DNA from: Frankia sp. AiPa1
Lineage (GTDB): Bacteria > Actinomycetota > Actinomycetes > Frankiales > Frankiaceae
Assembly: GCF_023243075.1 (NCBI RefSeq)
Contig: NZ_JALKFZ020000167.1
Span: 1 to 51,719, forward strand
Length of the DNA stretch: 51,719 nt
Reading direction: 5' to 3'
Shown here in pieces: positions 10,621-21,689 of the stretch (its first letter is position 1; every line of letters begins with the position of its first letter). A program made the translations under genes and the position numbers. The notes beneath the pieces are model-generated. The model was not told the origin of the DNA. It did no database searches and saw only the letters and a program-made list of their open reading frames with translations.

Positions 10621-10961
10621 TGTCCTCGACGGCACCATTTCGGATCATGCTGACGATGCGGATCCACCCCGGCCGCGAGGCCGAGTTCGAGCAGACCTGG
10701 CTGAGCATCGGCGACACGGTCACGTCGCATCCGGCCAACCTCGGCCAGTGGCTGGTGCGCTCCGAGGATGAGCAGGGCACCTACTTCATTGTCAGCGACT
10801 GGGTGGACGAGGCGCAGTTCCGCGAGTTCGAACTCAGCGAGCGCCACCTGCACCACCGCCAGATGCTGCACCCGCTGCGGGCCAACGGAACCATGGCCAC
10901 CGGCGCCGTCCTGGCCCACCTGACGGGCGCGGCGGCCGAGCCGGTGCCCGCGGCGGGGTAG
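10620..10961 (+). CDS. Antibiotic biosynthesis monooxygenase (ABM) domain protein
   Basis: A 113-residue ferredoxin-like ABM-domain protein. The sequence opens FRIMLTMRIHPGREAEFEQ and continues with GQWLVRSEDEQGTYFIVSDW, the usual strand pattern. Such small cofactor-free enzymes (for example ActVA-Orf6, TcmH) oxidise aromatic polyketides to quinones. The ATG overlaps the ketoreductase stop, so it belongs to the same transcript. No catalytic residue is assigned with certainty. Confidence 0.85.
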   Translation: MSSTAPFRIMLTMRIHPGREAEFEQTWLSIGDTVTSHPANLGQWLVRSEDEQGTYFIVSDWVDEAQFREFELSERHLHHRQMLHPLRANGTMATGAVLAHLTGAAAEPVPAAG

Positions 10962-10965
10962 CGCC

Positions 10966-11436
10966 GTGCCGGTCGAAGGACAGGTGGCGTCCGAGGCGCG
11001 GGCGTCGATCGACGAGCACCGCTCGCCGGACGGTCGGGCGTCGCCGGGCGAGCGGACGTCGGTCGCCGATCAGGATTCGGCCCACGGTCGGGTTCCCGGC
11101 GACGGCCGGGTGCGGGTCATGCTCTGGGCGATCGACCCGCCGGACCAGCCCGGCGCCGTCGAACGCGCGTACCACGAGATCAGCTCCAGGTTGGTCGGCA
11201 CGCCCGGCCTGCTGGGCAACACGCTGCAGCGGTCGGCGGCCGACCCGTCGTGCTACGCCGTGGTGAGCGTGTGGTCGAGCATGGCCGATTTCAGCGTGTG
11301 GGAACAGGGCGCCAGCCATCGTGGGACGACCTCGCCGCTGCGACCGCTGCAGGATCCCGAGCGCCGTCCGATGATCCTCACGGAGATCGCCGCCTACGGT
11401 CCGCAGGGCCGGTTCGGCCCGCCGCCGCCGGCCTGA
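10966..11436 (+). CDS. Second ABM-like monooxygenase with N-terminal extension
   Basis: A 156-residue protein starting at GTG five bases after the previous stop. The first 50 residues are polar and repetitive (DEHRSPDGRASPGERTS). The rest forms an ABM-like fold: VRVMLWAIDPPDQPGAVERA, TPGLLGNTLQRSAADPSCYA, VVSVWSSMADFSVWEQG. It could be a second quinone-forming monooxygenase or a non-catalytic partner of the first. It is the last gene of the cluster, followed by a strong inverted repeat. Confidence 0.75.
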   Translation: MPVEGQVASEARASIDEHRSPDGRASPGERTSVADQDSAHGRVPGDGRVRVMLWAIDPPDQPGAVERAYHEISSRLVGTPGLLGNTLQRSAADPSCYAVVSVWSSMADFSVWEQGASHRGTTSPLRPLQDPERRPMILTEIAAYGPQGRFGPPPPA

Positions 11437-11454
11437 TCGGCGGACGCCCGTGAT

Positions 11455-11505
11455 GGGCGGGTGTTCGGGCCCGGTGCCACGCCGGCCGGGCCCGAACACC
11501 CGCCC
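11455..11505. terminator. Perfect 20-bp inverted repeat ending the polyketide operon
   Basis: Arms 11455-11474 and 11486-11505 are exact reverse complements around an 11-base loop, starting 19 bases after the last stop. This is a very stable GC-rich hairpin. It is followed by several CCCTCCG units (about 11502-11530). Confidence 0.8.
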
Positions 11506-11705
11506 TCCGCCCTCCGCCCTCCGCCCTCCGGCCGCCGCACGGCGGCTCCCGAGCGGTGTCGGCGGGGGTGAGGTCCGCCCGAGCGCCCGGAGCGCTCTAC
11601 GTGGCAGTTTGGGGTCAAGGTGTAAAAAGGGCGCGATCCGTCCCGCGCGCGTCCGGCGTCCGGGTGCTGGGTGCGCGTCCACCGTGGCGCGGAAGGGGGA
11701 ACCAC

Positions 11706-13103
11706 ATGCCGGACTCGTCGGCCCTGGACGTCCTGATCGGGCTGGCCCTCCTGTTCGCGGCCTTCAGCCTCGCGGTCTCGAGGATCAACGAAGCTGTCCT
11801 CGGCCTGCTGCACTACCGTGGCCGCCGGCTCGAGGCGGAACTGCGTGGTCTGCTTGGCGCCCACCTGCGGGCACACCTGCGCGGCGGCCAGAACGACCCG
11901 TCCGGCGCCAATCCGTCCGGCGCCAATCCGTCCGGCGCCGACTCGTCCGCCAGCACTCCTTCCGATAGCGATCCGTCCAGCGGCGGCCCGTCCGGCGGTA
12001 ACTCGTCCGGCGGCGATCCGTCCGGTGGCGGCTCGTCTGACGGCGGCCCGTCTGACGTGGTGACCACGTTGTTCGATGGGCCGCTGCGCATGCTGCGTAC
12101 CGCCGGGCACGACGAGGGCTCGGCGCGTGACGGCGGCGCCGACCTGGCCGACCATCCACCCGTGGGCGGTGGACTCGCGGCGGTGCGTCGGGCGCGGCGG
12201 CTGCGACTACCCTCCTACGTCCCGTCGACGGCCTTCGCGCAGGCCCTGGTCGACCTGGTGGATCCGCCGGCGCGGGCGATGCTGGCCCAGCTTCGCCCCG
12301 ATGGACTCCCGCCCGGGATCTCCGACGATGAGCGTGTCGCCTACACGGCGGCCTATGAGGCGGCGACCCGCTCCCTGGATGAGGCGAGCGCCCAGGCGCT
12401 GTACGCGGTCACTCCTGAGCAGTACCCGGCCGGTCGGGTGATCGCGGCGGCCCTGGTCTCCGCGGTGGAGGCGGCGCCGGTGCGGACCCTCGAGCAGGGC
12501 TTGGCCGCGCTGCCGGCCTCCCCTGCGAAGGAGGCCCTGACCGCGGCCGTGGTCCGGGTGCGTGGGGACCGCGACAAGCTCGTGGCGGAACTCGCCGCCT
12601 GGTACGACCAGGCGATGGACCGGCTCTCGGGCTGGTACAAGCGTCGCGTCGCAGTGTTCATGCTGTGCTACGCGATCGTGCTCGCCGCGGCGTTCAACCT
12701 GGACGCGGTCGGCATCGCCCGGGCGATGTGGCAGGACGGTGCCGTGCGTGCGGCCGCCGTGAGCGCGGCGGGCGCGACGGTCGACCAGACACCGTCCGCG
12801 TCCATCGGCGCCAGTGCACAGCAGCCGCCGCAGGACGCGGCGCATTCCACCGAGGAGGCGGTCCGCGCCGTCCGGGACGCCTCCGGGCTGGCCCTGCCCA
12901 TCGGCTGGACCCGGGCCAGCGACGACCGTGATGATCCACGGGAGGTACCGCACTCGGTCCGCGGCTGGCTGCTGAAGATCCTCGGCGTCGCCGTCACCTG
13001 CTTTGCCCTCACGGCGGGCGCACCGTTCTGGTTCGAGCTGCTCGGCCGGCTGGTGAACATGCGCTCCAGCGGCCCCAAGCCCCGCTCGACCACCGGCTCG
13101 TGA
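11706..13103 (+). CDS. Conserved membrane protein of unknown function with a 15-bp-repeat insert
   Basis: A 465-residue protein. It starts with a hydrophobic helix (LDVLIGLALLFAAFSLAVSR) leading into INEAVLGLLHYRGRRLE. A second helix is near residues 315-335 (VFMLCYAIVLAAAFNLDAVG) and a third near the C-terminus (ILGVAVTCFALTAGAPFWF), ending in LLGRLVNMRSSGPKP. That ending is shared by a widespread family with no assigned function. Residues 64-118 are an Asp/Asn-Pro-Ser-Gly insert made of eleven 15-bp units. ATG 11706 has GGAAGGGGGA just upstream; longer starts give no recognisable extension. Confidence 0.8.
   Translation: MPDSSALDVLIGLALLFAAFSLAVSRINEAVLGLLHYRGRRLEAELRGLLGAHLRAHLRGGQNDPSGANPSGANPSGADSSASTPSDSDPSSGGPSGGNSSGGDPSGGGSSDGGPSDVVTTLFDGPLRMLRTAGHDEGSARDGGADLADHPPVGGGLAAVRRARRLRLPSYVPSTAFAQALVDLVDPPARAMLAQLRPDGLPPGISDDERVAYTAAYEAATRSLDEASAQALYAVTPEQYPAGRVIAAALVSAVEAAPVRTLEQGLAALPASPAKEALTAAVVRVRGDRDKLVAELAAWYDQAMDRLSGWYKRRVAVFMLCYAIVLAAAFNLDAVGIARAMWQDGAVRAAAVSAAGATVDQTPSASIGASAQQPPQDAAHSTEEAVRAVRDASGLALPIGWTRASDDRDDPREVPHSVRGWLLKILGVAVTCFALTAGAPFWFELLGRLVNMRSSGPKPRSTTGS
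11895..12059 (+). repeat. Eleven 15-bp units inside the membrane-protein gene
   Basis: Degenerate units of the type aatccgtccggcgcc encode [D/N]PS[S/G][G/A]. All are in frame, so copy-number changes would not break the protein. Confidence 0.85.
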
Positions 13104-13223
13104 CCTTGGCGCCCACCCGCGCCAACCACCCCCCCGCCCCTCCCCGCCCCTCACCCTCCGTAGAACCCGCCCGACTCGACCGACCGACTGCTATCGGGGT
13201 GGCGGGGGCGGTCGGCGGCTACA

Positions 13224-13283
13224 TGTTCGTTCTACCGGGTTGCGAAGGGTATTCTGTCCTATTTTGTTCCTGTAGAAGGAACA
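13224..13283 (+). ncRNA. Candidate structured element, copy 1
   Basis: Arms TGTTCGTTCTAC (13224-13235) and GTAGAAGGAACA (13272-13283) pair over 12 positions with one mismatch around a 36-base loop. The loop begins CGGGTTGCGAAGG. A second copy at 15753-15810 has the same stem length and nearly the same loop start, with compensatory stem changes. It lies in the gap 13104-13454 upstream of the enoyl-CoA hydratase-like gene and could be a leader RNA or a small mobile hairpin. The strand is assigned from the downstream gene only. Confidence 0.4.
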
Positions 13284-13454
13284 CGATGCTGCCATGTCCC
13301 GGCCACCTCGCCCGCGGGCCGGGCGCCATGCTGGCGGTGGGCTCGCGAAGTTCGTCACTGTGAGTCGGTATTGAGTGATGGTGCCCGACAGGGCGCGGGC
13401 GCCGCCGACCCGACGAACCAACGGCGACGGCCACCGGCAACGAGCACTAGCGTC

Positions 13455-15149
13455 GTGTACGTGAACTCCCCAGCGCCTGGAATGGGCACCACGCCGCCGG
13501 CCACCGTGCCCTCCGCCACGGCATTGCCGACCGGGGCATTGCCAGCCGGGGCGTCGCCAGCCGGGGCGTCGCCAGCCGGTGCATTGCCAGCCGGGGCGTC
13601 GCCGGCTGGGGCATTGCCGACCGGGGCATTGCCGACCGGGGCATTGCCGGCCGAGGCATTGCCAGCTGGGGCATTGTCAGCCCCGGTCACCGCCGCGGCC
13701 CGGCTCAGGTGGGATACCGAGGCGGCTCTCGTCGCGCTGCATGTCGATCCGGAGTCGTTCAGCCCCCTGGATGAGCATCCGATGGTCCTCGTCGACGCCG
13801 CATCGCCGGGCGCGCTGGGCGTGGCCGCGCTCACGCGGCACCTGCCCTGCGTCGGCGTCGCCGTCGCCAGGGATCCGCGACGGGTTCCGCCCGAGATCGT
13901 CGCCGCCGGCTTCGACATCCTGCTCACCGATGATCCGGGCGCACCGCGGCCCTGGGTCAGCCCGCCGGGTGGCATCGAGGCGGCGGTGGATCTGCTGTCG
14001 GGAGCAGTGGCGGCACATCCGTTCGCCGCGGTCGCCTTGGTGCAGTTGCTGCGGCTCAGCCGGCAGGGCGATGTCCGCGACGCTGTGGTCGCCGAGTCGT
14101 TCGCCTACTCCGCGTTACAGGCGGGCCCGGAGTTCGCCGCGTGGCTCGCCGCCCACCGCCAGCACCGCGCCACCCGCCGCCCGGATCGGCAGGCGGACGA
14201 CGCGGCGCCAGCCGCGGGCGTGGCCGCACCGGATGTCCGTTCGCCGCAGGATGACCCATCGTCACGGGATGTCTGGTCCTCGCGGGATGTCCGTTCGTCG
14301 CGGGATGGCCGTTCGCCGGGGGATGGCCGTTCGTCGGGGGATGACCCATCGTCGCGGGATGTCCGGTCGCGGGATGACCGCCGGGGCGGCGAAGGGGGCC
14401 CACCCCACGCGGGGGAAAACGCCCCGGAACCTGCCGTCCTGATCCGGCGGGATGGTCCGGCGCTCACCGTGATTCTCAACCGGCCGCGGATGCACAACGC
14501 GGTCAACACCGGGATGCGCGACGCCCTGGTGGCGGCGTTCCGACTCGCGGCCGTCGACGATGACGTGACCGAGATCCGCCTGGCCGGTGCCGGACCGTCG
14601 TTCTCCAGCGGCGGTGACCTCACCGAGTTCGGCACGCTGCCGGATCCGGGCCGGGCGCATGCGGTGCGGACTGGGCGCAGCATCCCGTTGAGCCTGCTGG
14701 CGGCCCGGGTGCCCAAGACCGCCTATGTCCACGGCCGGTGCATTGGCGCGGGCGCGGAACTGTCCGCTTTCTGCGACCGGGTCATCGCAGCCCCGGACAC
14801 GACCTTCCGGCTGCCGGAGATCGCGATGGGTCTGGTCCCCGGCGCGGGTGGAACCGCGAGCCTGCCACGCCGCATCGGCCGGCACCGAGCCTCCTACCTG
14901 ATTCTCAGCGGGCAGCAGATCGGGGCGGACCAGGCGCTGGCCTGGGGCCTGGTCGACGCGATCGAGCCACGCTCGGCCATGCCGGTGGCTCCGGGCTTGG
15001 CGGCTCCGGGCTTGGTGGCTCCGGACTTGGCGGCTCCGGGCTTGGTGGCTCCGGACTTGGCGGCTCCGGGCTCGGTGGCTCCGGACTTGGCGGCTCCGGG
15101 CTCGGTGGCTCCGGACTTGGCGGCTCCGGGCTCGGTGGCTCCGGACTAG
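13455..15149 (+). CDS. Enoyl-CoA hydratase/isomerase family protein with three repeat blocks
   Basis: The crotonase core lies at about residues 330-510. It shows the oxyanion-hole segment [10 protein letters not shown], the first catalytic Glu in [18 protein letters not shown] and the second in [15 protein letters not shown], so both acid residues are kept. It is preceded by an Ala-Leu-Pro-Gly repeat block, a region of unknown function with a partial crotonase-like look, and an Arg-Asp-rich repeat block. The C-terminus is an Ala-Pro-Gly-Leu repeat that ends when a TTG codon of a repeat unit becomes TAG. The usual C-terminal helices of crotonases are missing. Start uncertain: GTG 13455 chosen, with TTG 13371 and ATG 13482 possible. 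Confidence 0.7.
   Translation: MYVNSPAPGMGTTPPATVPSATALPTGALPAGASPAGASPAGALPAGASPAGALPTGALPTGALPAEALPAGALSAPVTAAARLRWDTEAALVALHVDPESFSPLDEHPMVLVDAASPGALGVAALTRHLPCVGVAVARDPRRVPPEIVAAGFDILLTDDPGAPRPWVSPPGGIEAAVDLLSGAVAAHPFAAVALVQLLRLSRQGDVRDAVVAESFAYSALQAGPEFAAWLAAHRQHRATRRPDRQADDAAPAAGVAAPDVRSPQDDPSSRDVWSSRDVRSSRDGRSPGDGRSSGDDPSSRDVRSRDDRRGGEGGPPHAGENAPEPAVLIRRDGPALTVILNRPRMHNAVNTGMRDALVAAFRLAAVDDDVTEIRLAGAGPSFSSGGDLTEFGTLPDPGRAHAVRTGRSIPLSLLAARVPKTAYVHGRCIGAGAELSAFCDRVIAAPDTTFRLPEIAMGLVPGAGGTASLPRRIGRHRASYLILSGQQIGADQALAWGLVDAIEPRSAMPVAPGLAAPGLVAPDLAAPGLVAPDLAAPGSVAPDLAAPGSVAPDLAAPGSVAPD
13521..13685 (+). repeat. Eleven 15-bp units, N-terminal block
   Basis: Units such as gcattgccagccggg encode [15 protein letters not shown] in tandem and in frame. 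Confidence 0.9.
14232..14372 (+). repeat. 18-bp tandem units, central block
   Basis: Seven 18-bp units (gatgtccgttcgtcgcgg type) and one 15-bp unit encode Asp-Val/Gly/Asp-Arg/Pro-Ser-Ser-Arg variants, in frame. Confidence 0.85.
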
Positions 15150-15232
15150 GCAGCTCCGGGCTTGGCGGCTCCGGGCTCGGTGGCTCCGGACTAGGCAGCT
15201 CCGGGCTCGGCTCCGGGCTTGGCGGCTCCGGC
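14987..15232 (+). repeat. About sixteen 15-bp units spanning the stop codon
   Basis: Units of ggctccgggcttggc alternate between two near-identical forms. The array continues about 80 bases past the stop at 15147-15149. The stop is a TTG-to-TAG change within a unit, and the same change recurs around 15190. Confidence 0.9.
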
Positions 15233-16643
15233 CCGTGCCGGGCGGGGCCGAGGAGCCGCGGCCTCCCGTAGCCACGGACCGCGCCGACCAGATCCGGGAG
15301 CTGCGGCCTTCGCAGCCACCGCCTTGGGGGGATCCGGGCACGGCGCGACGGTCGGTCCACTGCCGCGCTCGCCATCGCGGCAGTGGCCGTCGCGCCGTGC
15401 CTGGCTGGCTCCGACCCGATCCCTCCACGGGTCGGCGCCGTTCGTGCCGGACGGGCCGGGCGATCATTCGGGCCCGGCCGCCCGGAGTGCGCTGGCCTCT
15501 TCGAGACTCCCCGATCACGGCCATGCATGGCAGGGTCGACCGGAAGGATCCTCTCCTTCGATGGGTCCCGACCGCACCGGTCCCTGCGGCCCGGTGCCAC
15601 GGACCGATCGGCTCTTGCGACCACCCACTGCCCCCGCGGCCAGCCCAGCCCATCACGACCCGCGAGCCATCTCCTTCCCCCCACCGACCCACCGCCGCCA
15701 TCACCACCACCGACGCCGTCTGTGACGACGGATCGGCCCCGGGAAGTCTCCGTGTCGCTTCTACCGGGCTACGAAGGTACATATCGGACAAAAAACCAGT
15801 AGAGGCGACATCCTGCCCAGCGGCAGCGCCACCATCCCCGCAAGTCGGTCACGGACGGTGAGATTCGACGGGTCAATCCGGCCGCGAGCCGGGGATTCAC
15901 GAGAAGCAACCCGGGTGCGGTGGTGGGCGGGGGATGGTCGGGGGCCGGGTGCGGTGGTGGGCCGGGGATGGGCGGCGCCGGGCGCGGCGCCGGGCGCCGG
16001 GCGCGGCGGCGGTCTGAGGGTGGGGCGGCGGATTGCGGTGGGACGGCGGTCTGCGGGTGGGGCGGTCTCCGGGGTGGGGCGGTCTGCGGGTGGGGCAGCG
16101 TCGCGGGCGGGGGCAGCGGGTGTCCGGCGTGTGCCTTCCGGCGGCGGAGTGCCCGGGCGTCATCTTCTGGACATGATGCTGTGACATCGAGGCGAGGGTC
16201 TCGGCATCTGGGTTGCGCGGCGCGCCATGGGTGTGCAGGGGGCCGGGCCGTATGGTCGGCGCGCTCGCTGCCTGCCGCGGATACGGCCCGGTGACCTCGG
16301 CGGGAACGGGGCGATGACCTTGGCCTGCGTCGCGGACGCGTCGGCGTGGGCCACGCCTGAGTGGCCGGTTTCGCGCCCGGCGGCGGGCACCGAGGTGTCC
16401 GCCGCGGACAACTCGTGGCCGACTTCGGCCAGAGTCAGGCCGGTTTCCTCATGATGAAGTGATTGTTTCCGTCCGCTGGTGGCCGGCTTGGTCCGCCGAT
16501 GCCCCCGTGGACGAGGGTATGGCCCGGTAGTCTCGGTCTGGAAGAACTGGGTTGATCGGCGGCGTCCGCCGCAGGCTCGCCCGGGGTATGTATGGAGCGA
16601 AGAGACGACGAAGCGCCGATCGAGACGTGAGGGCCGGGCAACG
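15150..16643. other. Gene-poor, repeat- and G-rich stretch
   Basis: No coding region I can support. It contains the tail of the 15-bp repeats, the second copy of the paired hairpin element, a roughly 30-base imperfect direct repeat (gggtgcggtggtgggc, about 15915-15980) and short G-rich units (ggggcggtctgcgggt, about 16035-16095) with several GGG runs that could form G-quadruplexes. The open frames here are compositional artefacts of very high GC. Confidence 0.6.
15753..15810 (+). ncRNA. Candidate structured element, copy 2
   Basis: Arms TGTCGCTTCTAC (15753-15764) and GTAGAGGCGACA (15799-15810) pair over all 12 positions (one G-T/U) around a 34-base loop starting CGGGCTACGAAGG. Compared with copy 1, two stem pairs changed on both sides (T-A to C-G and C-G to G-C), and the mismatch of copy 1 is repaired. 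Downstream the loop is A-rich (acaaaaaacc). The next gene on this strand is more than 800 bases away. The strand is a guess. Confidence 0.4.
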
Positions 16644-17981
16644 GTGGGTGCGCCACTGCTGGTGGACAATGCAGATCTATCGGTGAAGACCTTGGGTCCA
16701 TGCCGGATAGATTCTCCCCTTCTGTCGTTGTTGGGTGAACGTCCGACGACGCAGCACTACATCGACGAGTCCGACAAGGTCCTCTACGACGACACCACGT
16801 CGATGATCGCCGCGCGCGGTGTCGATCTTGACGCGCTTCCCGGGTTCGAACCGGCTGGGCCGCGGCGGAAGATCTACTTCGATCCGTCGAAGACCAGGGT
16901 CGGGATCGTGACCTGCGGCGGGCTGTGCCCCGGTCTGAACAACGTGATCCGCGGTCTGGTGCTGGAGCTGACCTCGCACTATCGCGTGCGGCGCATCGTC
17001 GGTTTCCGCAACGGCTATCAGGGATTCATCCCGCGTTACGGCCACGAGGTGGTCGATCTGACGCCGGAGAGCGTGACCAGCATCGACGATGACGGCGGAA
17101 CGATTCTCGGCAGTTCCCGCGGCCAGCAGGATCCGAGTGAGATCGTCGACTGCCTGTCCCGCATGAACATCAACATCCTGTTCGTCATCGGCGGTGACGG
17201 CACGTTGCGTGGCGCGCGGGAGATCTCCCGGGTCGCCACCGAGCGCGGCGAGAAGATCGCGGTGGTCGGTATTCCGAAGACCATCGACAACGATATTCCC
17301 TACATCGATCAGAGCTTCGGTTTCCAGACCGCCTTCGGCAAGGCGGCGGAGTCGATCCGGGTTGCCCATGCCGAGGCCACCTCGGCGCCCGGGGGCCTGG
17401 GTGTGGTGCGGCTGATGGGGCGGCACTCTGGGTTCATCGCCTGTTATGCGACGCTTGCGAAGAGCAACGCGGATGTCGTGCTCATCCCGGAGCTGCCCTT
17501 CAAGCTCGAGGGCGAGGGCGGCCTGCTGCACTTCCTGCGCCGACGGATCGTGGAGCGGGGCCACGCCGTGCTGGTGGTCGCCGAGGGCGCCGGTCAGGAG
17601 CTCATCACCGACCAACCAGAAGGGTCGGACGCGTCCGGCAACCGCAAGCTGCACGACGTCGGTCAGGAACTGTCCCGCCGGATCAAGGAGCATTTCGACC
17701 TCGAGGGCGTCGAGCTGAACCTGAAGTACATCGACCCCAGCTATCTGATCCGCAGCGTCCCGGCGAACCCGTATGACAGCGTCTACACGATCCGCCTCGC
17801 GCATGCCGCCGTGCATGCCGCGATGTCCGGCCGGACGGAGATGGTGGTCGGGCGTTGGCGGCGCCGGTTCATCCACATTCCGATCGGGCTGGCAGTCAGC
17901 CAGCGCAATCAGGTGGACCCGGCGGGTGACCTGTGGATGTCGGTGCTGGAGGCCACCGGCCAGCCGCCCCGGTTCGAATAG
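16644..17981 (+). CDS. 6-phosphofructokinase, group with GGDGT and PKTIDND signatures
   Basis: A 445-residue phosphofructokinase acting at the fructose-6-phosphate step of glycolysis. The N-terminal VKTLGPCRIDSPLL is typical of the long plant/trypanosome-like group. Phosphoryl-donor residues are Gly186 in GGDGTLRGA, which in known enzymes goes with ATP, and Lys212 in PKTIDNDIPY. Asp215 is the catalytic base. MGRHSGFIACYA and the C-terminal DPSYLIRSVPANPYDS complete the substrate site. This Gly/Lys combination points to ATP rather than pyrophosphate use, but assay would decide. GTG 16644 has GAGGG upstream; GTG 16662 is possible. The gene is convergent with metX. Confidence 0.88.
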   Translation: MGAPLLVDNADLSVKTLGPCRIDSPLLSLLGERPTTQHYIDESDKVLYDDTTSMIAARGVDLDALPGFEPAGPRRKIYFDPSKTRVGIVTCGGLCPGLNNVIRGLVLELTSHYRVRRIVGFRNGYQGFIPRYGHEVVDLTPESVTSIDDDGGTILGSSRGQQDPSEIVDCLSRMNINILFVIGGDGTLRGAREISRVATERGEKIAVVGIPKTIDNDIPYIDQSFGFQTAFGKAAESIRVAHAEATSAPGGLGVVRLMGRHSGFIACYATLAKSNADVVLIPELPFKLEGEGGLLHFLRRRIVERGHAVLVVAEGAGQELITDQPEGSDASGNRKLHDVGQELSRRIKEHFDLEGVELNLKYIDPSYLIRSVPANPYDSVYTIRLAHAAVHAAMSGRTEMVVGRWRRRFIHIPIGLAVSQRNQVDPAGDLWMSVLEATGQPPRFE

Positions 17982-17997
17982 CGCCGCCCGGATCGCG

Positions 17998-20505
<2,508 letters not shown>

Positions 20506-20701
20506 CGGTGAAGGCGGACATCGGTGAAGGCGGACGACGCTAACAGCGCACGACGCGTTTGTCTGCGTTCCGAGTCGCCATCGACGGCCGCCATGCCACA
20601 CCAGGGAAACCGTCAGGTCGCATGCGGGAAACATGTCGCACGAGGGAAATTTGTGGGTTGCGGGCGAGGCGATGACTGGAGGGGACGCGGCGACCAGGAA
20701 G

Positions 20702-20739
20702 CGCTACCCTTCGTGTTTGGATACCTTCTTCGGGTAGCG
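20702..20739. promoter_or_regulatory. Inverted repeat upstream of proline dehydrogenase
   Basis: CGCTACCC (20702-20709) and GGGTAGCG (20732-20739) are perfect 8-bp arms separated by 22 bases, ending 14 bases before the proline dehydrogenase ATG. An overlapping small hairpin, CTTCG-GGTAG-CGAAG, covers 20727-20741. A repressor site or a leader hairpin blocking translation is possible. The roughly 300-base gap 20450-20753 carries this element and the metY leader only. Confidence 0.4.
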
Positions 20740-20753
20740 AAGCGTGGGCGGTC

Positions 20754-21689
20754 ATGATCAGGAATCTGGTACCCCATCTGGTCCGGACCACACCGGTGCG
20801 CGTGGCCCTGACCCACGGGCCCCTCTCGGCCGCGGTGACCGACCGGTTCGTGGCGGGCAACACGGATCAGGACGCGGTATCCGCGGTCCTGCGGCTGTCC
20901 GGCGCCGGGTTGCGGGCCTCGGTGGATCTGCTGGGCGAGGGTGCCCGGCGAGGCCAGGACGCCCAGCTCGCGGTGCACGCCTACCTGCGGCTGCTGGACC
21001 TGGCCGGCAAGGCCGGGGCGGCGGCGGGCCTGGACGTGTCGGTCAAGCTGTCGGCCCTGGGCCAGACCGTGCCGAGGGATGGTCGCTCGCTGTCGCGGGA
21101 CAACGCGGCACTGATCGCCGACCGGGCGGCGGCGCTCGGCGCGACGCTCACCCTGGACATGGAGGACCACACCACCACCGATGCGACCCTGGCCACCCTG
21201 GCCGAGCTGCGCCGGGACCACCCGTCGGTCGGCGCCGTCGTGCAGGCGCGGCTGCGACGCACCGAGCAGGACTGCAGGGACCTCGCGTACGCCGGTTCCC
21301 GGGTGCGGCTGTGCAAGGGGGCCTACCTGGAGCCGGCCTCCGTCGCCTACCGCGGGCACCGCGCCGTGGCGGCGTCCTACGCGCGCTGTCTGGGCATCCT
21401 GCTGTCCGGCCCGGGTTATCCGATGGTAGCGACGCACGATCCGCAGCTGCTCGCCCTGACCGGGCGCCTGGCCCGCCACCTGAAGCGACCGGCCGACGAC
21501 TTCGAATACCAGATGTTGTTCGGGGTGCGCCGCGCCGAACAGCGGCGGCTGGCCGTGGCCGGGGCGACAGTGCGGGTCTACCTGCCGTACGGACCGGACT
21601 GCGTGGCCTACCTGTCCCGGCGGGTGGTGGAGAGACCCGCGAACCTTTTGCTCGCCCTGCACGCCGCGAGCGATCGACGGCGCGGATGA
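20754..21689 (+). CDS. pruB: Proline dehydrogenase
   Basis: A 311-residue monofunctional FAD-dependent proline dehydrogenase oxidising proline to pyrroline-5-carboxylate. The TIM-barrel motifs are present: VSVKLSALG near residue 95, TLDMEDH near 135, RLCKGAYLEP near 188, MVATHDP near 225, and FEYQMLFGVRR with VRVYLPYG near the C-terminus. The ATG start is directly downstream of an inverted repeat. Its stop overlaps the P5C dehydrogenase start by four bases, so the two catabolic enzymes are made together, as is usual in actinobacteria. Confidence 0.95.
   Translation: MIRNLVPHLVRTTPVRVALTHGPLSAAVTDRFVAGNTDQDAVSAVLRLSGAGLRASVDLLGEGARRGQDAQLAVHAYLRLLDLAGKAGAAAGLDVSVKLSALGQTVPRDGRSLSRDNAALIADRAAALGATLTLDMEDHTTTDATLATLAELRRDHPSVGAVVQARLRRTEQDCRDLAYAGSRVRLCKGAYLEPASVAYRGHRAVAASYARCLGILLSGPGYPMVATHDPQLLALTGRLARHLKRPADDFEYQMLFGVRRAEQRRLAVAGATVRVYLPYGPDCVAYLSRRVVERPANLLLALHAASDRRRG

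Noticed and set aside
16160..16669. A 169-codon minus-strand frame in the gene-poor stretch before phosphofructokinase
   Set aside because: Part of it looks protein-like, but there is no ribosome-binding site, domain or consistent codon pattern.
16838..16860. A tRNA T-arm-like sequence (GGGTTCGAACC)
   Set aside because: It lies inside the phosphofructokinase reading frame and no acceptor or anticodon stem surrounds it.
20702..20739. Third member of the paired hairpin family near proline dehydrogenase
   Set aside because: Its reverse complement contains GAAGGTA and a CTACCC stem, but stem and loop do not align with the two copies at 13224 and 15753.
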